From the NCBI GenBank assembly GCA_937894165.1, contig CALCSX010000120.1:1-16554 (forward strand): a DNA stretch of 16,554 bases. The letters run 5' to 3'. Position numbers and translations under genes: made by a program. Source of the stretch: an uncultured Saprospiraceae bacterium (GTDB lineage Bacteria > Bacteroidota > Bacteroidia > Chitinophagales > Saprospiraceae). The notes beneath the pieces were generated by a model, which saw only the letters and a list, made by a program, of their open reading frames with translations, ran no database searches and was not told where the DNA came from. This document shows positions 7,306 to 14,969 of the stretch, piece after piece. Position 1 is the first letter of the stretch, and every line of letters begins with the position of its first letter.

Positions 7306-8916
7306 GTGGTAACAGTTAATAATTTAGGCCTGCAATACGGCAAGAGAGTATTGTTTGATGAGGTAAATCTTAAGTTTAATCATGGGAATTGCTATGGCGT
7401 GATAGGAGCGAATGGGGCGGGAAAGTCAACATTTCTCAAAATTCTTTCCGGAGAAATAGCAGCCACACGCGGGCATGTACACATTGAGCCGGGCAAAAGA
7501 ATGGCGGTTTTAAACCAAAATCACAATGCTTTCGATCAGCATTCAGTCTTGGATACTGTGATCATGGGTCATAAGAAGATGTACGACATCATGATTGAAA
7601 AAAATGCTATCTACATGGATCCGGAAGCTAGTGATGCGGATGGTCTGAGAGCGGCGGATTTAGAAAACCTATTCGGTGAAATGGGCGGGTGGAGTGCAGA
7701 AAGTGATGCTGCAGAGCTCTTGAGCAATATGGGCATTAAAGAGGATTTGCATTATCTGTCAATGGCAGAATTGCGGGGTCCTGAGAAAGTAAAAGTGCTT
7801 CTTGCACAGGCTTTGTTTGGCAATCCTGATATTTTATTGTTGGATGAGCCTACGAATGACCTGGATGCCTACACAGTAGCGTGGCTAGCTGATTTTTTGG
7901 CGGATTTCAAGAATACGGTGATTGTGGTTTCGCATGACAGGTATTTTTTAGATATGGTCTGCACACATATGGTTGATATAGATTTTAGTGCTATTAAAAT
8001 TTTCACAGGAAACTATACTTTCTGGTACGAAACCAGCCAGATAATGAGCCGACAATCAGCAATTAACAATAAAAAGGTTGAGAACAAGAGAGCTGAATTG
8101 ATGGAATTTATTGCTCGTTTCTCAGCCAATGCATCCAAATCAAAACAGGCAACGAGTAGGAAAAAGGCTTTGGAAAAACTCAATTTGGAGGAAATCCAAC
8201 CTTCCTCTCGGAAGTACCCATACATTCATTTTCAGCCTGAGCGAGAGCCGGGAGACCAGATATTGAAAGTAGAAAATTTGAGCAAGAAAGACCAAAATGG
8301 TAAGGTGTTGTTCAAAAATGTTTCATTTACAATGAATAAGGGAGAGAAAATTGGTATTATTTCTAAAGATCCGAATGCTTTGACTGCATTTTTCAATACC
8401 ATTGCGGGTAAAACTCCGCCGGATGATGGAACTATAGACTTCGGACAAACCATAAGTCATGGCTATTTGGCCAATGACCATTCTGAGTATTTCAAGGGTG
8501 AGCATGATCTTAATCTAATCGATTGGTTGAGGCAATATTCTGTTGAGAAGGACGAGCAGTTTATCAGAGGTTTTTTAGGTCGGATGTTATTTACGCGCGA
8601 GGAAGTATTTAAACAATCCAGTGTATTATCAGGAGGAGAAAAGGTGCGTTGTATGTTTTCTAAGATAATGTTGGCATCGCCCAATTTTTTAATCTTGGAT
8701 GATCCGACCAATCACTTAGATTTGGAATCTATCACGGCATTGAATGAGGCACTTCAGAATTTTACAGGGAATATATTATTCACTTCTCACGATCACCATA
8801 TGATGCAGACGGTGAGTAATAGAATAATTGAATTGAAGGCTGATGGAATCAATGACAGTCTGTTGAGTTTCGAAGAGTATCTGGAGAGTCAGAGGGCTGA
8901 ATTGCTAGGAGCTTAA
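7306..8916 (+). CDS. ABC-F family ATPase (YbiT-like translation factor) with one degenerate ATP site
   Basis: This is a soluble 536-residue protein with two ABC domains and a basic linker (about 240-300), the ABC-F layout. ABC-F proteins bind the ribosomal E site and influence translation or antibiotic release. NBD1 has an intact Walker A (GANGAGKST, 34-42), Walker B LLLDEP with Glu181, and H-switch His210. Its signature, however, is AELRGPEK (154-161) in place of LSGGEK. NBD2 has a perfect signature, LSGGEK (441-446), but its Walker A position reads IISKDPNALT (351-360) with no GK[ST], and its Walker B is LILDDP with Asp466 for the usual Glu. YbiT relatives also have an altered first signature. 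The start is GTG at 7306, supported by a full promoter 30 nt upstream. A housekeeping translation role is more likely than resistance. Confidence 0.88.
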   Translation: MVTVNNLGLQYGKRVLFDEVNLKFNHGNCYGVIGANGAGKSTFLKILSGEIAATRGHVHIEPGKRMAVLNQNHNAFDQHSVLDTVIMGHKKMYDIMIEKNAIYMDPEASDADGLRAADLENLFGEMGGWSAESDAAELLSNMGIKEDLHYLSMAELRGPEKVKVLLAQALFGNPDILLLDEPTNDLDAYTVAWLADFLADFKNTVIVVSHDRYFLDMVCTHMVDIDFSAIKIFTGNYTFWYETSQIMSRQSAINNKKVENKRAELMEFIARFSANASKSKQATSRKKALEKLNLEEIQPSSRKYPYIHFQPEREPGDQILKVENLSKKDQNGKVLFKNVSFTMNKGEKIGIISKDPNALTAFFNTIAGKTPPDDGTIDFGQTISHGYLANDHSEYFKGEHDLNLIDWLRQYSVEKDEQFIRGFLGRMLFTREEVFKQSSVLSGGEKVRCMFSKIMLASPNFLILDDPTNHLDLESITALNEALQNFTGNILFTSHDHHMMQTVSNRIIELKADGINDSLLSFEEYLESQRAELLGA

Positions 8917-8930
8917 AAAATAATAGTACT

Positions 8931-8976
8931 CAAAATAAAAAGAGCATCAATTTCAATGGATGCTCTTTCTATTTTG
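8931..8976. terminator. Strong bidirectional terminator
   Basis: The arms 8931-8948 and 8959-8976 are inverted copies, 18 bp with a single A-C mismatch, around a 10-nt loop. The GC-containing core is AGAGCATC/GATGCTCT, and the outer arms are A-rich on the left and T-rich on the right, so both strands end in a U run. It sits between the convergent ABC-F gene and the Tudor-like gene. Confidence 0.9.
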
Positions 8977-8990
8977 AAATAAGATTAAAA

Positions 8991-9530
8991 CTAATCCTTA
9001 CCTGCGCCTTTAAAATGATCATTTTTATTAGCAAACAGTACATTAAATGTAGTTAAAGAACCATATGCTCTCGTGATATATTGTTGCATGTGGACTTTGT
9101 CTTCATCATCCAATTTTTCATGATTGTTTATATTTTGTTCCAGCACTCTCAGTCTCTCGCGCACCATTACTATTTTATGAAAAAAGGTAGCGGTGGGTAT
9201 CACTTTATTACTCATTTCAGCATTTCCGGGATTAATAGTGATCGTTCCCCCGCCCCATTTTGAAGCTAGCGAGTAGGCACGAGTAATATCAGATGATTTC
9301 TGAAGAACATTTTCCAGTGCCTTCTCAATTTCTTTGATTGAAATAGGTTCGAAATCCATTTCCACTTTTTGAGCGATTTCGATATTGGCAAAATCGCGCG
9401 CTATTGTTTTCACTTCGCCATTGGAAGAAAAATAAATTTTGTAATTGGATGCATCAACTTCAACAATGACTCCTCCACCAAATTTGGGATGATTAATTCT
9501 ACTACCTATCCCTAAATTTTCTGTAGACAT
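8991..9530 (-). CDS. Hypothetical protein with UvrD-C-like Tudor domain
   Basis: This is a 179-residue soluble protein. Residues about 8-48 (GSRINHPKFGGGVIVEV then KIYFSSNGEVKTIARDFANI) form a small beta barrel like the C-terminal Tudor domain of UvrD/PcrA helicases, which contacts RNA polymerase or nucleic acid. The pattern hPKFG.G.V...v....v.F...G.kti is clear. The rest (about 60-179) is helical, with a conserved-looking KWGGGTITINPGN patch at about 91-103 and a heptad-like helix near VRERLRVLEQNINN. I do not recognise this second domain and assign no function. It ends at a terminator shared with the ABC-F gene and is divergent from the DUF389 gene. Confidence 0.78.
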   Translation of the reverse strand: MSTENLGIGSRINHPKFGGGVIVEVDASNYKIYFSSNGEVKTIARDFANIEIAQKVEMDFEPISIKEIEKALENVLQKSSDITRAYSLASKWGGGTITINPGNAEMSNKVIPTATFFHKIVMVRERLRVLEQNINNHEKLDDEDKVHMQQYITRAYGSLTTFNVLFANKNDHFKGAGKD

Positions 9531-9610
9531 AATGTTTCAATTTTTCATATTAAATAATTTGTGAATATATATGCTTTTTTCTGAATCTCAAAATTTGCAG
9601 GGAAAATCAC

Positions 9611-9691
9611 ATGGGAAAATTAGACTTCAGAGTATCGGATGATGCGATAAGGCAAATTAACATTAAACTTTTGAAGGAAGTTAGAGTTTGA
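9611..9691 (+). CDS. Possible 26-codon leader ORF upstream of the DUF389 gene
   Basis: An ATG at 9611 opens a frame of 26 codons (MGKLDFRVSDDAIRQINIKL...) ending in TGA at 9689-9691, 21 nt before the DUF389 gene and in the same frame. The codon content looks protein-like, but the length is too short to be convincing. It could be a leader peptide, a remnant of an older gene, or chance. There is no recognised family. Confidence 0.2.
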   Translation: MGKLDFRVSDDAIRQINIKLLKEVRV

Positions 9692-9712
9692 TATTAGGAC
9701 TCGCGGGGAAAC

Positions 9713-11587
9713 ATGAATATGGCATTGAAGAAATTTAGATTAATTTATGATAAGGATCAGGAGGAATTAATCCATAAAAGTGTATTGCCTTTAGTTCATG
9801 AGATTATTGAAAGTAAGCATGAATTTAATTCGGAAACTATTGAGCCTTTCGCAGAGGGTCAAAATCTAATGCTTTACCTTTCCGACAGTCAGATCAAGGA
9901 AATGATTCCTTTTTTAATCAATAAGGATTTGCCCATTGCTATTTTACCCCACCCGCAAGCCAGAGAAGCGTGCTTAGGAATGGGAGTGAGCAGGAAACTA
10001 GAGCAAGCCATCGATTTTTTAGTTAAGCGGCCTGAGACGATCCAAACTGATATTCTTTATTGCAATGATATACCTGTATTCAATAATGTTGTGGTAGGTC
10101 AAACATTCGAATTGACCAGTGAAGATCCGACTCCGGGGACAGGATTTTTTAGGAGAAAATTTTTTCATCTGAAGCGATTCTTCAATATGAAAACTTTTCT
10201 TGTTGATCTGGATCTGCCCAATAATAAGAATATTAAAACCGCGGTTGTTGGGATTGTAATTTCAGAACATAGGAAAAGTTCCATGATATCTAGGATTGTT
10301 CTGGAGGATTCTTCAATTAGAGATGGTAAGATGCATGCGTTTCTGATAAGTCCACGGAGTGTTTTAGAAATGTTGGTGGTCGCAATAACTTCCATATGGC
10401 GAAAGTCCAAATTGCCTCCTTTTGCAGCACATATTAAAGTAGCGTCAATTGATATAAAATTTCCGACAGGGCAGCAAGATTTTCTTATCGATAATGTGAA
10501 ATACAAGAATAACAAGTTGGAAATTCGATCTCTGAAAGAGACAATGTGTATTTTCCCGGGACAGTTTCTAGAAATAACAAATTCGACTGCACATTCAGCT
10601 GAGATCATTAAGATAAAGTCATTGCCCATCGGGGAAGCTGCGCGAGAGCTGTCTGAAAACAGGATTCCATTGACCCGCCATGCCTCCACCGAGGAGTTTA
10701 AAGGACTCTTTCAGACCCTAAGAGACAATGCCAAATTGAAAGGGACTTATTTAGTCTTGATGGTGTTGTCAACTATTCTGGCGACATTTGGCCTTTTTGC
10801 TAATTCCACTCCTGTTGTCATCGGGGCAATGATACTTGCACCTCTTATGGCTCCAATTATTTCGCTCAGTATGGGCACGCTGCGACAGGATAGAAAACTT
10901 ATCACAAATAGCTTTACCACCATCCTTGCAGGTCTGGGACTATCGGTGCTTTTTGCAGTAATTATCACATGGATTACACCGTTAAATACCCCGGGTACTG
11001 AGATTTTAACCCGGACAAGACCCAACTTGCTCGATTTAGGTATTGCCGTAGTGGCAGGGATAGCCGGTGCTTATGCCCATGCGCGCGAGGAAGTCGCTAA
11101 AACCTTGGCGGGGGTTGCTATAGCTGTGGCATTGATTCCACCTTTAGCGGTGGCTGCGATAGGGATTGGCTGGCGGAACTGGGACATCTTCTATGGGGCT
11201 GCATTGTTATTGACGACCAACTTGACCGGAATGGTGTTGGCAGGTTCAATCACATTTTGGTTGTTGGGATTTAGCCCATTCAAGTTGGTCAATAGAGGCA
11301 TGTTTATCTCATTAATTCTGGTTTTACTTCTATGTATACCCTTAGCATTGGGTTTCAGGCAAATGGTAGAGGAGCATCAAATCACCAATGAATTGAAGGA
11401 AATCGAGACTGAAATAGCCATCATGCGAGATTTGAGCGTGCAGCGGATGAATCCATTGACAATTTCTGTTAAATTTGTCTCCGAGAACGAGATATCAAAT
11501 TCCGATATTGACTTGATAAAAGCTATGATGGAAAAGCGGATCGGTCAGGAGATCGTATTGGAGGTGACGACGGCAGTGGTGAAGTGA
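9713..11587 (+). CDS. Large DUF389 (TIGR00341) membrane protein with lipid-kinase-like N-terminal domain
   Basis: This is a 624-residue protein in two halves. Residues about 5-290 resemble a diacylglycerol/NAD-kinase-like fold: LPIAILPHPQAREACLGMG (73-91) sits where the family's glycine-rich nucleotide loop is found, and NNVVVGQTF (124-132) resembles the strand pattern after it. The typical GGDGT motif is not seen, so catalytic activity is doubtful. Residues about 330-525 are the DUF389 domain. They contain several membrane spans with the family signatures NSTPVVIGAMILAPLMAPI (364-382), RTRPNLLDLGIAVVAG (434-449) and VALIPPLAVAAIG (472-484). Another span at about 529-547 precedes a cytoplasmic tail. 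The function of DUF389 is unknown; a transport or lipid-linked role is possible. ATG at 9713 or at 9719 (residue 3) could be the start. Confidence 0.85.
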   Translation: MNMALKKFRLIYDKDQEELIHKSVLPLVHEIIESKHEFNSETIEPFAEGQNLMLYLSDSQIKEMIPFLINKDLPIAILPHPQAREACLGMGVSRKLEQAIDFLVKRPETIQTDILYCNDIPVFNNVVVGQTFELTSEDPTPGTGFFRRKFFHLKRFFNMKTFLVDLDLPNNKNIKTAVVGIVISEHRKSSMISRIVLEDSSIRDGKMHAFLISPRSVLEMLVVAITSIWRKSKLPPFAAHIKVASIDIKFPTGQQDFLIDNVKYKNNKLEIRSLKETMCIFPGQFLEITNSTAHSAEIIKIKSLPIGEAARELSENRIPLTRHASTEEFKGLFQTLRDNAKLKGTYLVLMVLSTILATFGLFANSTPVVIGAMILAPLMAPIISLSMGTLRQDRKLITNSFTTILAGLGLSVLFAVIITWITPLNTPGTEILTRTRPNLLDLGIAVVAGIAGAYAHAREEVAKTLAGVAIAVALIPPLAVAAIGIGWRNWDIFYGAALLLTTNLTGMVLAGSITFWLLGFSPFKLVNRGMFISLILVLLLCIPLALGFRQMVEEHQITNELKEIETEIAIMRDLSVQRMNPLTISVKFVSENEISNSDIDLIKAMMEKRIGQEIVLEVTTAVVK

Positions 11588-11605
11588 GTTTTTAGCCTTC
11601 GGCTC

Positions 11606-11633
11606 TCTGAGTTCTGAGTTCTGTGTACTGGGT
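11606..11633. repeat. Heptanucleotide tandem repeat, decaying
   Basis: Four successive 7-nt units read TCTGAGT, TCTGAGT, TCTGTGT, ACTGGGT. It lies in the gap between the DUF389 gene and the nucleotidyltransferase gene, next to a small AGCC-TTC-GGCT hairpin (11594-11604) that lacks a U run. Confidence 0.6.
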
Positions 11634-11733
11634 TGGGGAAGTTCTTGGTGTTAAGGTGAAAACTTAGGATTGCTATTGTGCTGAGTTTAGCTTAAAGAAC
11701 TCATTTAAAAAGTCCTAAATTGAAAAAATACAT

Positions 11734-11741
11734 TAAATTTG
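11734..11741 (+). promoter_or_regulatory. Bacteroidota -7 box for the MNT/HEPN module
   Basis: TAAATTTG fits TAnnTTTG and ends 16 nt before the start codon at 11758. A TTG at 11720-11722 is too close (11 nt) to be the canonical -33 element. Assignment rests on the box and its position. Confidence 0.4.
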
Positions 11742-11757
11742 GAAAAAAGGTATTAAT

Positions 11758-12069
11758 ATGCAACAAATAGTAGAAGGGCGAAAAGAGAAATTAATAAATA
11801 TTTGTAAAGAGTATAAAGTCAAAAGACTTTATGCATTTGGCTCTGCTGTATCTATTGATAGTTTTAATGAGGATAGTGATATCGACTTTTTGATGTCATT
11901 TGAAGAAAATATTACGCCTGAAGAGTATTCTGAAAATTATTTTCAACTACAATATAAACTTCGAGAACTTTTCCATCGAGAGATAGACATTATTACTGAA
12001 AGATCCTTAAGTAATCCATATTTAATTGCTAGTATTAATGCAAATAAAGTATTGATTTATGAAGCATGA
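11758..12069 (+). CDS. mntA: Minimal nucleotidyltransferase antitoxin (MntA-like)
   Basis: This 103-residue protein carries the minimal DNA polymerase-beta nucleotidyltransferase fold. Gly28-Ser29 in YAFGSA, Asp41 and Asp43 in SDIDF, and the third carboxylate Asp77 in REIDII complete the active site, so it looks functional. In characterised MntA-HepT pairs this enzyme transfers AMP units onto a tyrosine of the partner HEPN toxin and silences it. Its stop codon overlaps the start of the HEPN gene by 11 nt, the usual tight coupling. The partner is frameshifted here, so the antitoxin may be an orphan in practice. The family is certain; the name mntA reflects the pairing. Confidence 0.87.
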   Translation: MQQIVEGRKEKLINICKEYKVKRLYAFGSAVSIDSFNEDSDIDFLMSFEENITPEEYSENYFQLQYKLRELFHREIDIITERSLSNPYLIASINANKVLIYEA

Positions 12070-12396
12070 AATCAATAAATATCTTCATGATGTAAACGTT
12101 TCTATAAACTCAATATTTGAATATTTAGGAGACAGGCGAGACTTTAATGCTTATTTAGAAAGCAAACTTTTACGTAGAGCTGTAGAACGTGAAATAGAAA
12201 TTATTGGGGAAGCATTAAATAGAGTTTTAAAACAAAATCCGGAACTTCAAATTGAAAACGCTAGAAGAATTGTTGATACACGAAATTGGTAATTCATAGT
12301 TATGATAAGGTTGATGATGTTATAATATGGGGAATAATTGTCATTCATATTCCGAAACTGCATAAAGAAATTCTAAAATTGTTAGAGAAGGAATAG
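12059..12396 (+). pseudogene. hepT: HEPN-domain toxin (HepT-like), frameshifted in its catalytic motif
   Basis: The open frame from ATG 12059 ends after 77 codons at TAA 12290-12292, with ...RRIVDTRNW. Moving to another frame from 12289 gives VIHSYDKVDDVIIWGII and continues for 35 codons to TAG 12394-12396. Adding one base near 12286-12289 restores a protein of about 113 residues, the normal HEPN length, with the motif R-N-x-V-I-H-S-Y, i.e. RX4HXY. This is the RNase active site, and its Tyr is the residue AMPylated by MntA. The break falls between the Arg and the His, so the native product lacks His and Tyr and should not cut RNA. Options are a real inactivating deletion, a sequencing error, or, less likely, programmed frameshifting; no classical slippery heptamer is evident. 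Confidence 0.85.
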
Positions 12397-12501
12397 TTAA
12401 CATTTATCAATTTGTGTATTTTGATATTAAAAATTGTCAAACCTGAATTTAAAATAACCTTCAACTCTATCATGTTCTAGATTAATAATTTTAATACTAT
12501 A

Positions 12502-13347
12502 ATGAACCATAATCTCGACGAAAATATCAATTATGTAGCGCTACCGCATCCCGGCAAAATACTCATTATTGAGCCTGTCAATTATGCGAACCCCTACGAT
12601 TTTAAGAAATTACACCGTCATGATTATTTTGAGATAATACTTATTACAGATGGAGAGGGCAGCCAGTTGATCGATTTTAAGAATATAACTTTAAGAGCCG
12701 ATCATATTTACACCATTTATCCTGGGCAGGTGCATTTGCTCGAGCGTGGCAGTGCGGAGGGGCTGTTGATTCAGTTTAATAAAGAGGTTTTCGATGTATT
12801 CAATTCCTTACAACATTTTGAATTGTATTTTTCGGATCCTGTTTTTGCATTTGAAGATGCAGATTTCAGGCATTTATTCGACCTTACGCATCGGATGAAG
12901 CAGTTATTGAAAGCGGAGCCATTGTCCGGATTTACAAAACAGAAGATTTATAGCTATTTGCAAATTATACTTGTATCCCTAATAGAATGCAGGGTGGGAA
13001 AAGAAGAGCCATTCAAAGATCAATTGGTAGGACAATTTCTAGCTTTACTCACCGAAAATATCTATACGAAAAAGAAGGTGGCTGAATATTGTGAAATGCT
13101 AAATTGTTCCGCTGACAAGTTGAATGAAGCCTGTAAAAGAGTCTTGGGAACTACGGCGCTCCAACTTATTCATGAGGAAATGATTTTGGAGATTAAAAGA
13201 TTGATGCTTCTGGGTCAATATTCTTTCAAGGAAATCGCTTATGAGTTGAATTTTGACAGTCAGGCCAATTTTAACGGTTTTGTAAAGAATAGAACTACTC
13301 TTTCACCCGGAGAATTGCAGGATAAGGTTTTTAATATTTATAAATAA
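12502..13347 (+). CDS. AraC-family transcriptional regulator with cupin-like sensor domain
   Basis: This 281-residue regulator has an N-terminal cupin (about 35-95: LHRHDYFEIILITDGEG, then IYTIYPGQVHLLERG) that would bind a small ligand. Its C-terminal double helix-turn-helix (about 185-280) includes YSFKEIAYELNFDSQANFNGFVKNRTTLSPGEL, the second helix-turn-helix pattern of the family. The histidine-rich start of the cupin is typical of AraC proteins that control sugar or stress genes. It starts about 105 nt after the broken HEPN gene and is convergent with the GlxA-like regulator. The effector and targets are not evident from context, and no clear TAnnTTTG box was found upstream. Confidence 0.88.
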   Translation: MNHNLDENINYVALPHPGKILIIEPVNYANPYDFKKLHRHDYFEIILITDGEGSQLIDFKNITLRADHIYTIYPGQVHLLERGSAEGLLIQFNKEVFDVFNSLQHFELYFSDPVFAFEDADFRHLFDLTHRMKQLLKAEPLSGFTKQKIYSYLQIILVSLIECRVGKEEPFKDQLVGQFLALLTENIYTKKKVAEYCEMLNCSADKLNEACKRVLGTTALQLIHEEMILEIKRLMLLGQYSFKEIAYELNFDSQANFNGFVKNRTTLSPGELQDKVFNIYK

Positions 13348-13381
13348 TGAAAGAATCCTCAATTCAGCCTTTTGATTCCTT

Positions 13382-14359
13382 CTAAACGGCAGCCAGCTTA
13401 TTGTATTTATTTCGATATTCTACCGGTGTCAGACCTGTGATCTTTTTGAAAACTGTCCGGAAAGCTTTTGAGTCGGAGTAACCTACATCGTACATTACTT
13501 CGTTGATATTTTTTCTCGAACTTTCGAAACTTCTTTTGGCGGCTTCAATTTTCACTCGCTGAATGTATTCGAGGACGGAGTTGTTTGTTGCCTGCTTGAA
13601 TCTCCGTTCAAAGGTCCTGCGTCCCACAGCTACTATATCCGCTAATTCATCCACTGAAATTCTCTCTTCAATATTCGCTTCGATATAGTGTTGAGTGCGT
13701 TTTATATCTTCATCATTGTGCGACTTTTGCCCTTGAAAAATAGCGAAAGCTGCCTGACTATTTCGGTCAATATCAACAGCAAAGAATTTTGCAGCAAGAA
13801 TAGCTGTGGCTCGATCTGTATATTTCTCTACCAAATGTTGAAGAAGTGTCCAGTAAGAATTGGCGCCACCACTGGAGTAAATACCGTTTTCTTCAGTAAC
13901 AATACTCCCATCTACTAATTCCACATGGGGAAACATTTCTCTGAATTCATTGGAAGCATTCCAGTGGGTTGAGGCTTTTTTGCCATCTAGCAGACCTGTG
14001 GCAGCAAGAATGAAGGCACCAATACATAGAGAAGCGACCTCAGCGCCTTGATTACGATGCTTTATAATCCATGGAATGATTTCCCGATTTAGTTGAATAG
14101 CTTCTTGGAGATCTCCACTGATAGCGGGAATGATTATAAGATCTGTTTGAGCTACATCATCGAGAAGTTGGTCTGCATTAACAGTGAAAGCATTTCCATT
14201 GAGGTGAGTCTGAGAGCTGAGCCCTATTAACTTTATATCGAAGATTGCTTCTTTACCGGAAGCTAATAAAAACTGGTTGACAGCATTAAACATGTAATGT
14301 GGATCAGCAACAGCTTCAATGATGGCAGTTTTAGGGATTAAAATGGATACTTTTTTCAT
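13382..14359 (-). CDS. GlxA-like transcriptional regulator (DJ-1/PfpI domain plus AraC helix-turn-helix)
   Basis: This 325-residue protein has a glutamine-amidotransferase-like DJ-1/PfpI domain at about 1-195, with the elbow cysteine Cys112 in ASLCIGAFILAATGLLDG and THW at 131-133, as in GlxA/ArgR-type regulators. An AraC-type DNA-binding domain occupies about 218-320, with RRTFERRFKQATNNSVLEYIQ (247-267; second recognition part SDSKAFRTVFKKITGLTPVEYR). Such regulators usually sense small metabolites and activate catabolic or stress genes. It is divergent from two SRPBCC genes that share a 172-nt intergenic region with it, so these are the best candidate targets (inference). Length and domain order match the family fully. 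Confidence 0.9.
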   Translation of the reverse strand: MKKVSILIPKTAIIEAVADPHYMFNAVNQFLLASGKEAIFDIKLIGLSSQTHLNGNAFTVNADQLLDDVAQTDLIIIPAISGDLQEAIQLNREIIPWIIKHRNQGAEVASLCIGAFILAATGLLDGKKASTHWNASNEFREMFPHVELVDGSIVTEENGIYSSGGANSYWTLLQHLVEKYTDRATAILAAKFFAVDIDRNSQAAFAIFQGQKSHNDEDIKRTQHYIEANIEERISVDELADIVAVGRRTFERRFKQATNNSVLEYIQRVKIEAAKRSFESSRKNINEVMYDVGYSDSKAFRTVFKKITGLTPVEYRNKYNKLAAV

Positions 14360-14408
14360 TTTCCGAGCTGCTATGTAAGATTTTAGAAGTAGTCAAGTTT
14401 TAGCTTTT

Positions 14409-14416
14409 CAAAAATA
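14409..14416 (-). promoter_or_regulatory. Bacteroidota -7 box for the GlxA-like regulator
   Basis: The minus strand reads TATTTTTG, matching TAnnTTTG, about 50 nt before the start codon at 14359. No TTG is found at the expected upstream distance, so support is partial. Confidence 0.4.
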
Positions 14417-14464
14417 ATCTAATTTTGTCGTATATCACCCTTTTGTTGACGTTTTTATACACGG

Positions 14465-14492
14465 TTGAATTAATAATAGCGTCGTATTTTTG
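14465..14492 (+). promoter_or_regulatory. Bacteroidota promoter for the SRPBCC operon
   Basis: TTG (14465-14467), 17 nt, TATTTTTG (14485-14492) is an exact TTG-N17-TAnnTTTG match. It lies 39 nt before the start codon at 14532, in the region shared with the divergent GlxA-like regulator. Confidence 0.75.
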
Positions 14493-14531
14493 TAGTATCA
14501 CTTTTTTAAATGAATTTTAAATAATTATGTA

Positions 14532-14957
14532 ATGGAACAGAAGAAAATGACAGAAATAACCATAGAAGCAGCTATAAATGCGAATATTCAACGTGTATGG
14601 GATGCATGGACAAACCCGGTTCATATTATCAATTGGAATTTTGCCTCTGTGGATTGGCATTCACCTCATGCCACTAATGATTTGCAGAAAGGTGGGAGAT
14701 TTTCGAGTCGAATGGAAGCTAAAGATGGCAGCATGGGTTTTGACTTTGAAGGCATTTATGATGAGGTAGTGGAGCATCGTTTTATACATTATACATTGGG
14801 GGATGGCAGAAAAGTGAAGGTAACCTTTGAAGATATGAATGGAGCAACGAGGGTGGAACAGACCTTTGAGGCGGAGGATATGAATAATATTGAAATGCAA
14901 AGAGAAGGCTGGCAAGCTATTCTAAATAATTTTAAACATTACATTGAAACCACTTAA
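14532..14957 (+). CDS. SRPBCC / AHSA1-like protein
   Basis: This 141-residue soluble protein has the START/Bet v1-like fold of the AHSA1 (activator of Hsp90 ATPase homologue 1-like) group. The opening ITIEAAINANIQRVWDAWTNP is the standard first strand and helix. WNFASVDWHSP, GGRFSSRMEAKDG and FEGIYDEV follow in family order, and the C-terminal helix EMQREGWQAILNNFKHYIE closes the cavity. These proteins hold small hydrophobic ligands, and many are uncharacterised. It is first in a likely two-gene operon with another SRPBCC gene 12 nt downstream, behind a complete Bacteroidota promoter and divergent from a GlxA-like regulator. ATG at 14547 (residue 6) is a possible alternative start. Confidence 0.87.
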   Translation: MEQKKMTEITIEAAINANIQRVWDAWTNPVHIINWNFASVDWHSPHATNDLQKGGRFSSRMEAKDGSMGFDFEGIYDEVVEHRFIHYTLGDGRKVKVTFEDMNGATRVEQTFEAEDMNNIEMQREGWQAILNNFKHYIETT

Positions 14958-14969
14958 ATTTCAAAATCT

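Noticed and set aside
7306..8916. Antibiotic-resistance ABC-F
   Set aside because: The sequence follows the YbiT-like housekeeping pattern, including the altered first signature, and there is no resistance gene context.
10165..11025. Minus-strand open frames opposite the DUF389 gene and opposite the ABC-F gene (8013-8711)
   Set aside because: They lie antisense within well-supported genes, have no recognisable motifs, and are shadow frames.
11594..11604. AGCC-TTC-GGCT hairpin after the DUF389 gene as a terminator
   Set aside because: The stem is 4 bp and no T run follows on the plus strand.
12280..12300. Programmed ribosomal frameshift in the HEPN gene
   Set aside because: No slippery heptamer or downstream stem-loop is apparent at the junction; a deletion or sequencing error explains the data more simply.
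13350..13383. Hairpin between the convergent AraC and GlxA-like genes (GAATC/GATTC)
   Set aside because: The stem is only 5 bp with a 16-nt loop and no U run, much weaker than the terminators at 4657 and 8931.
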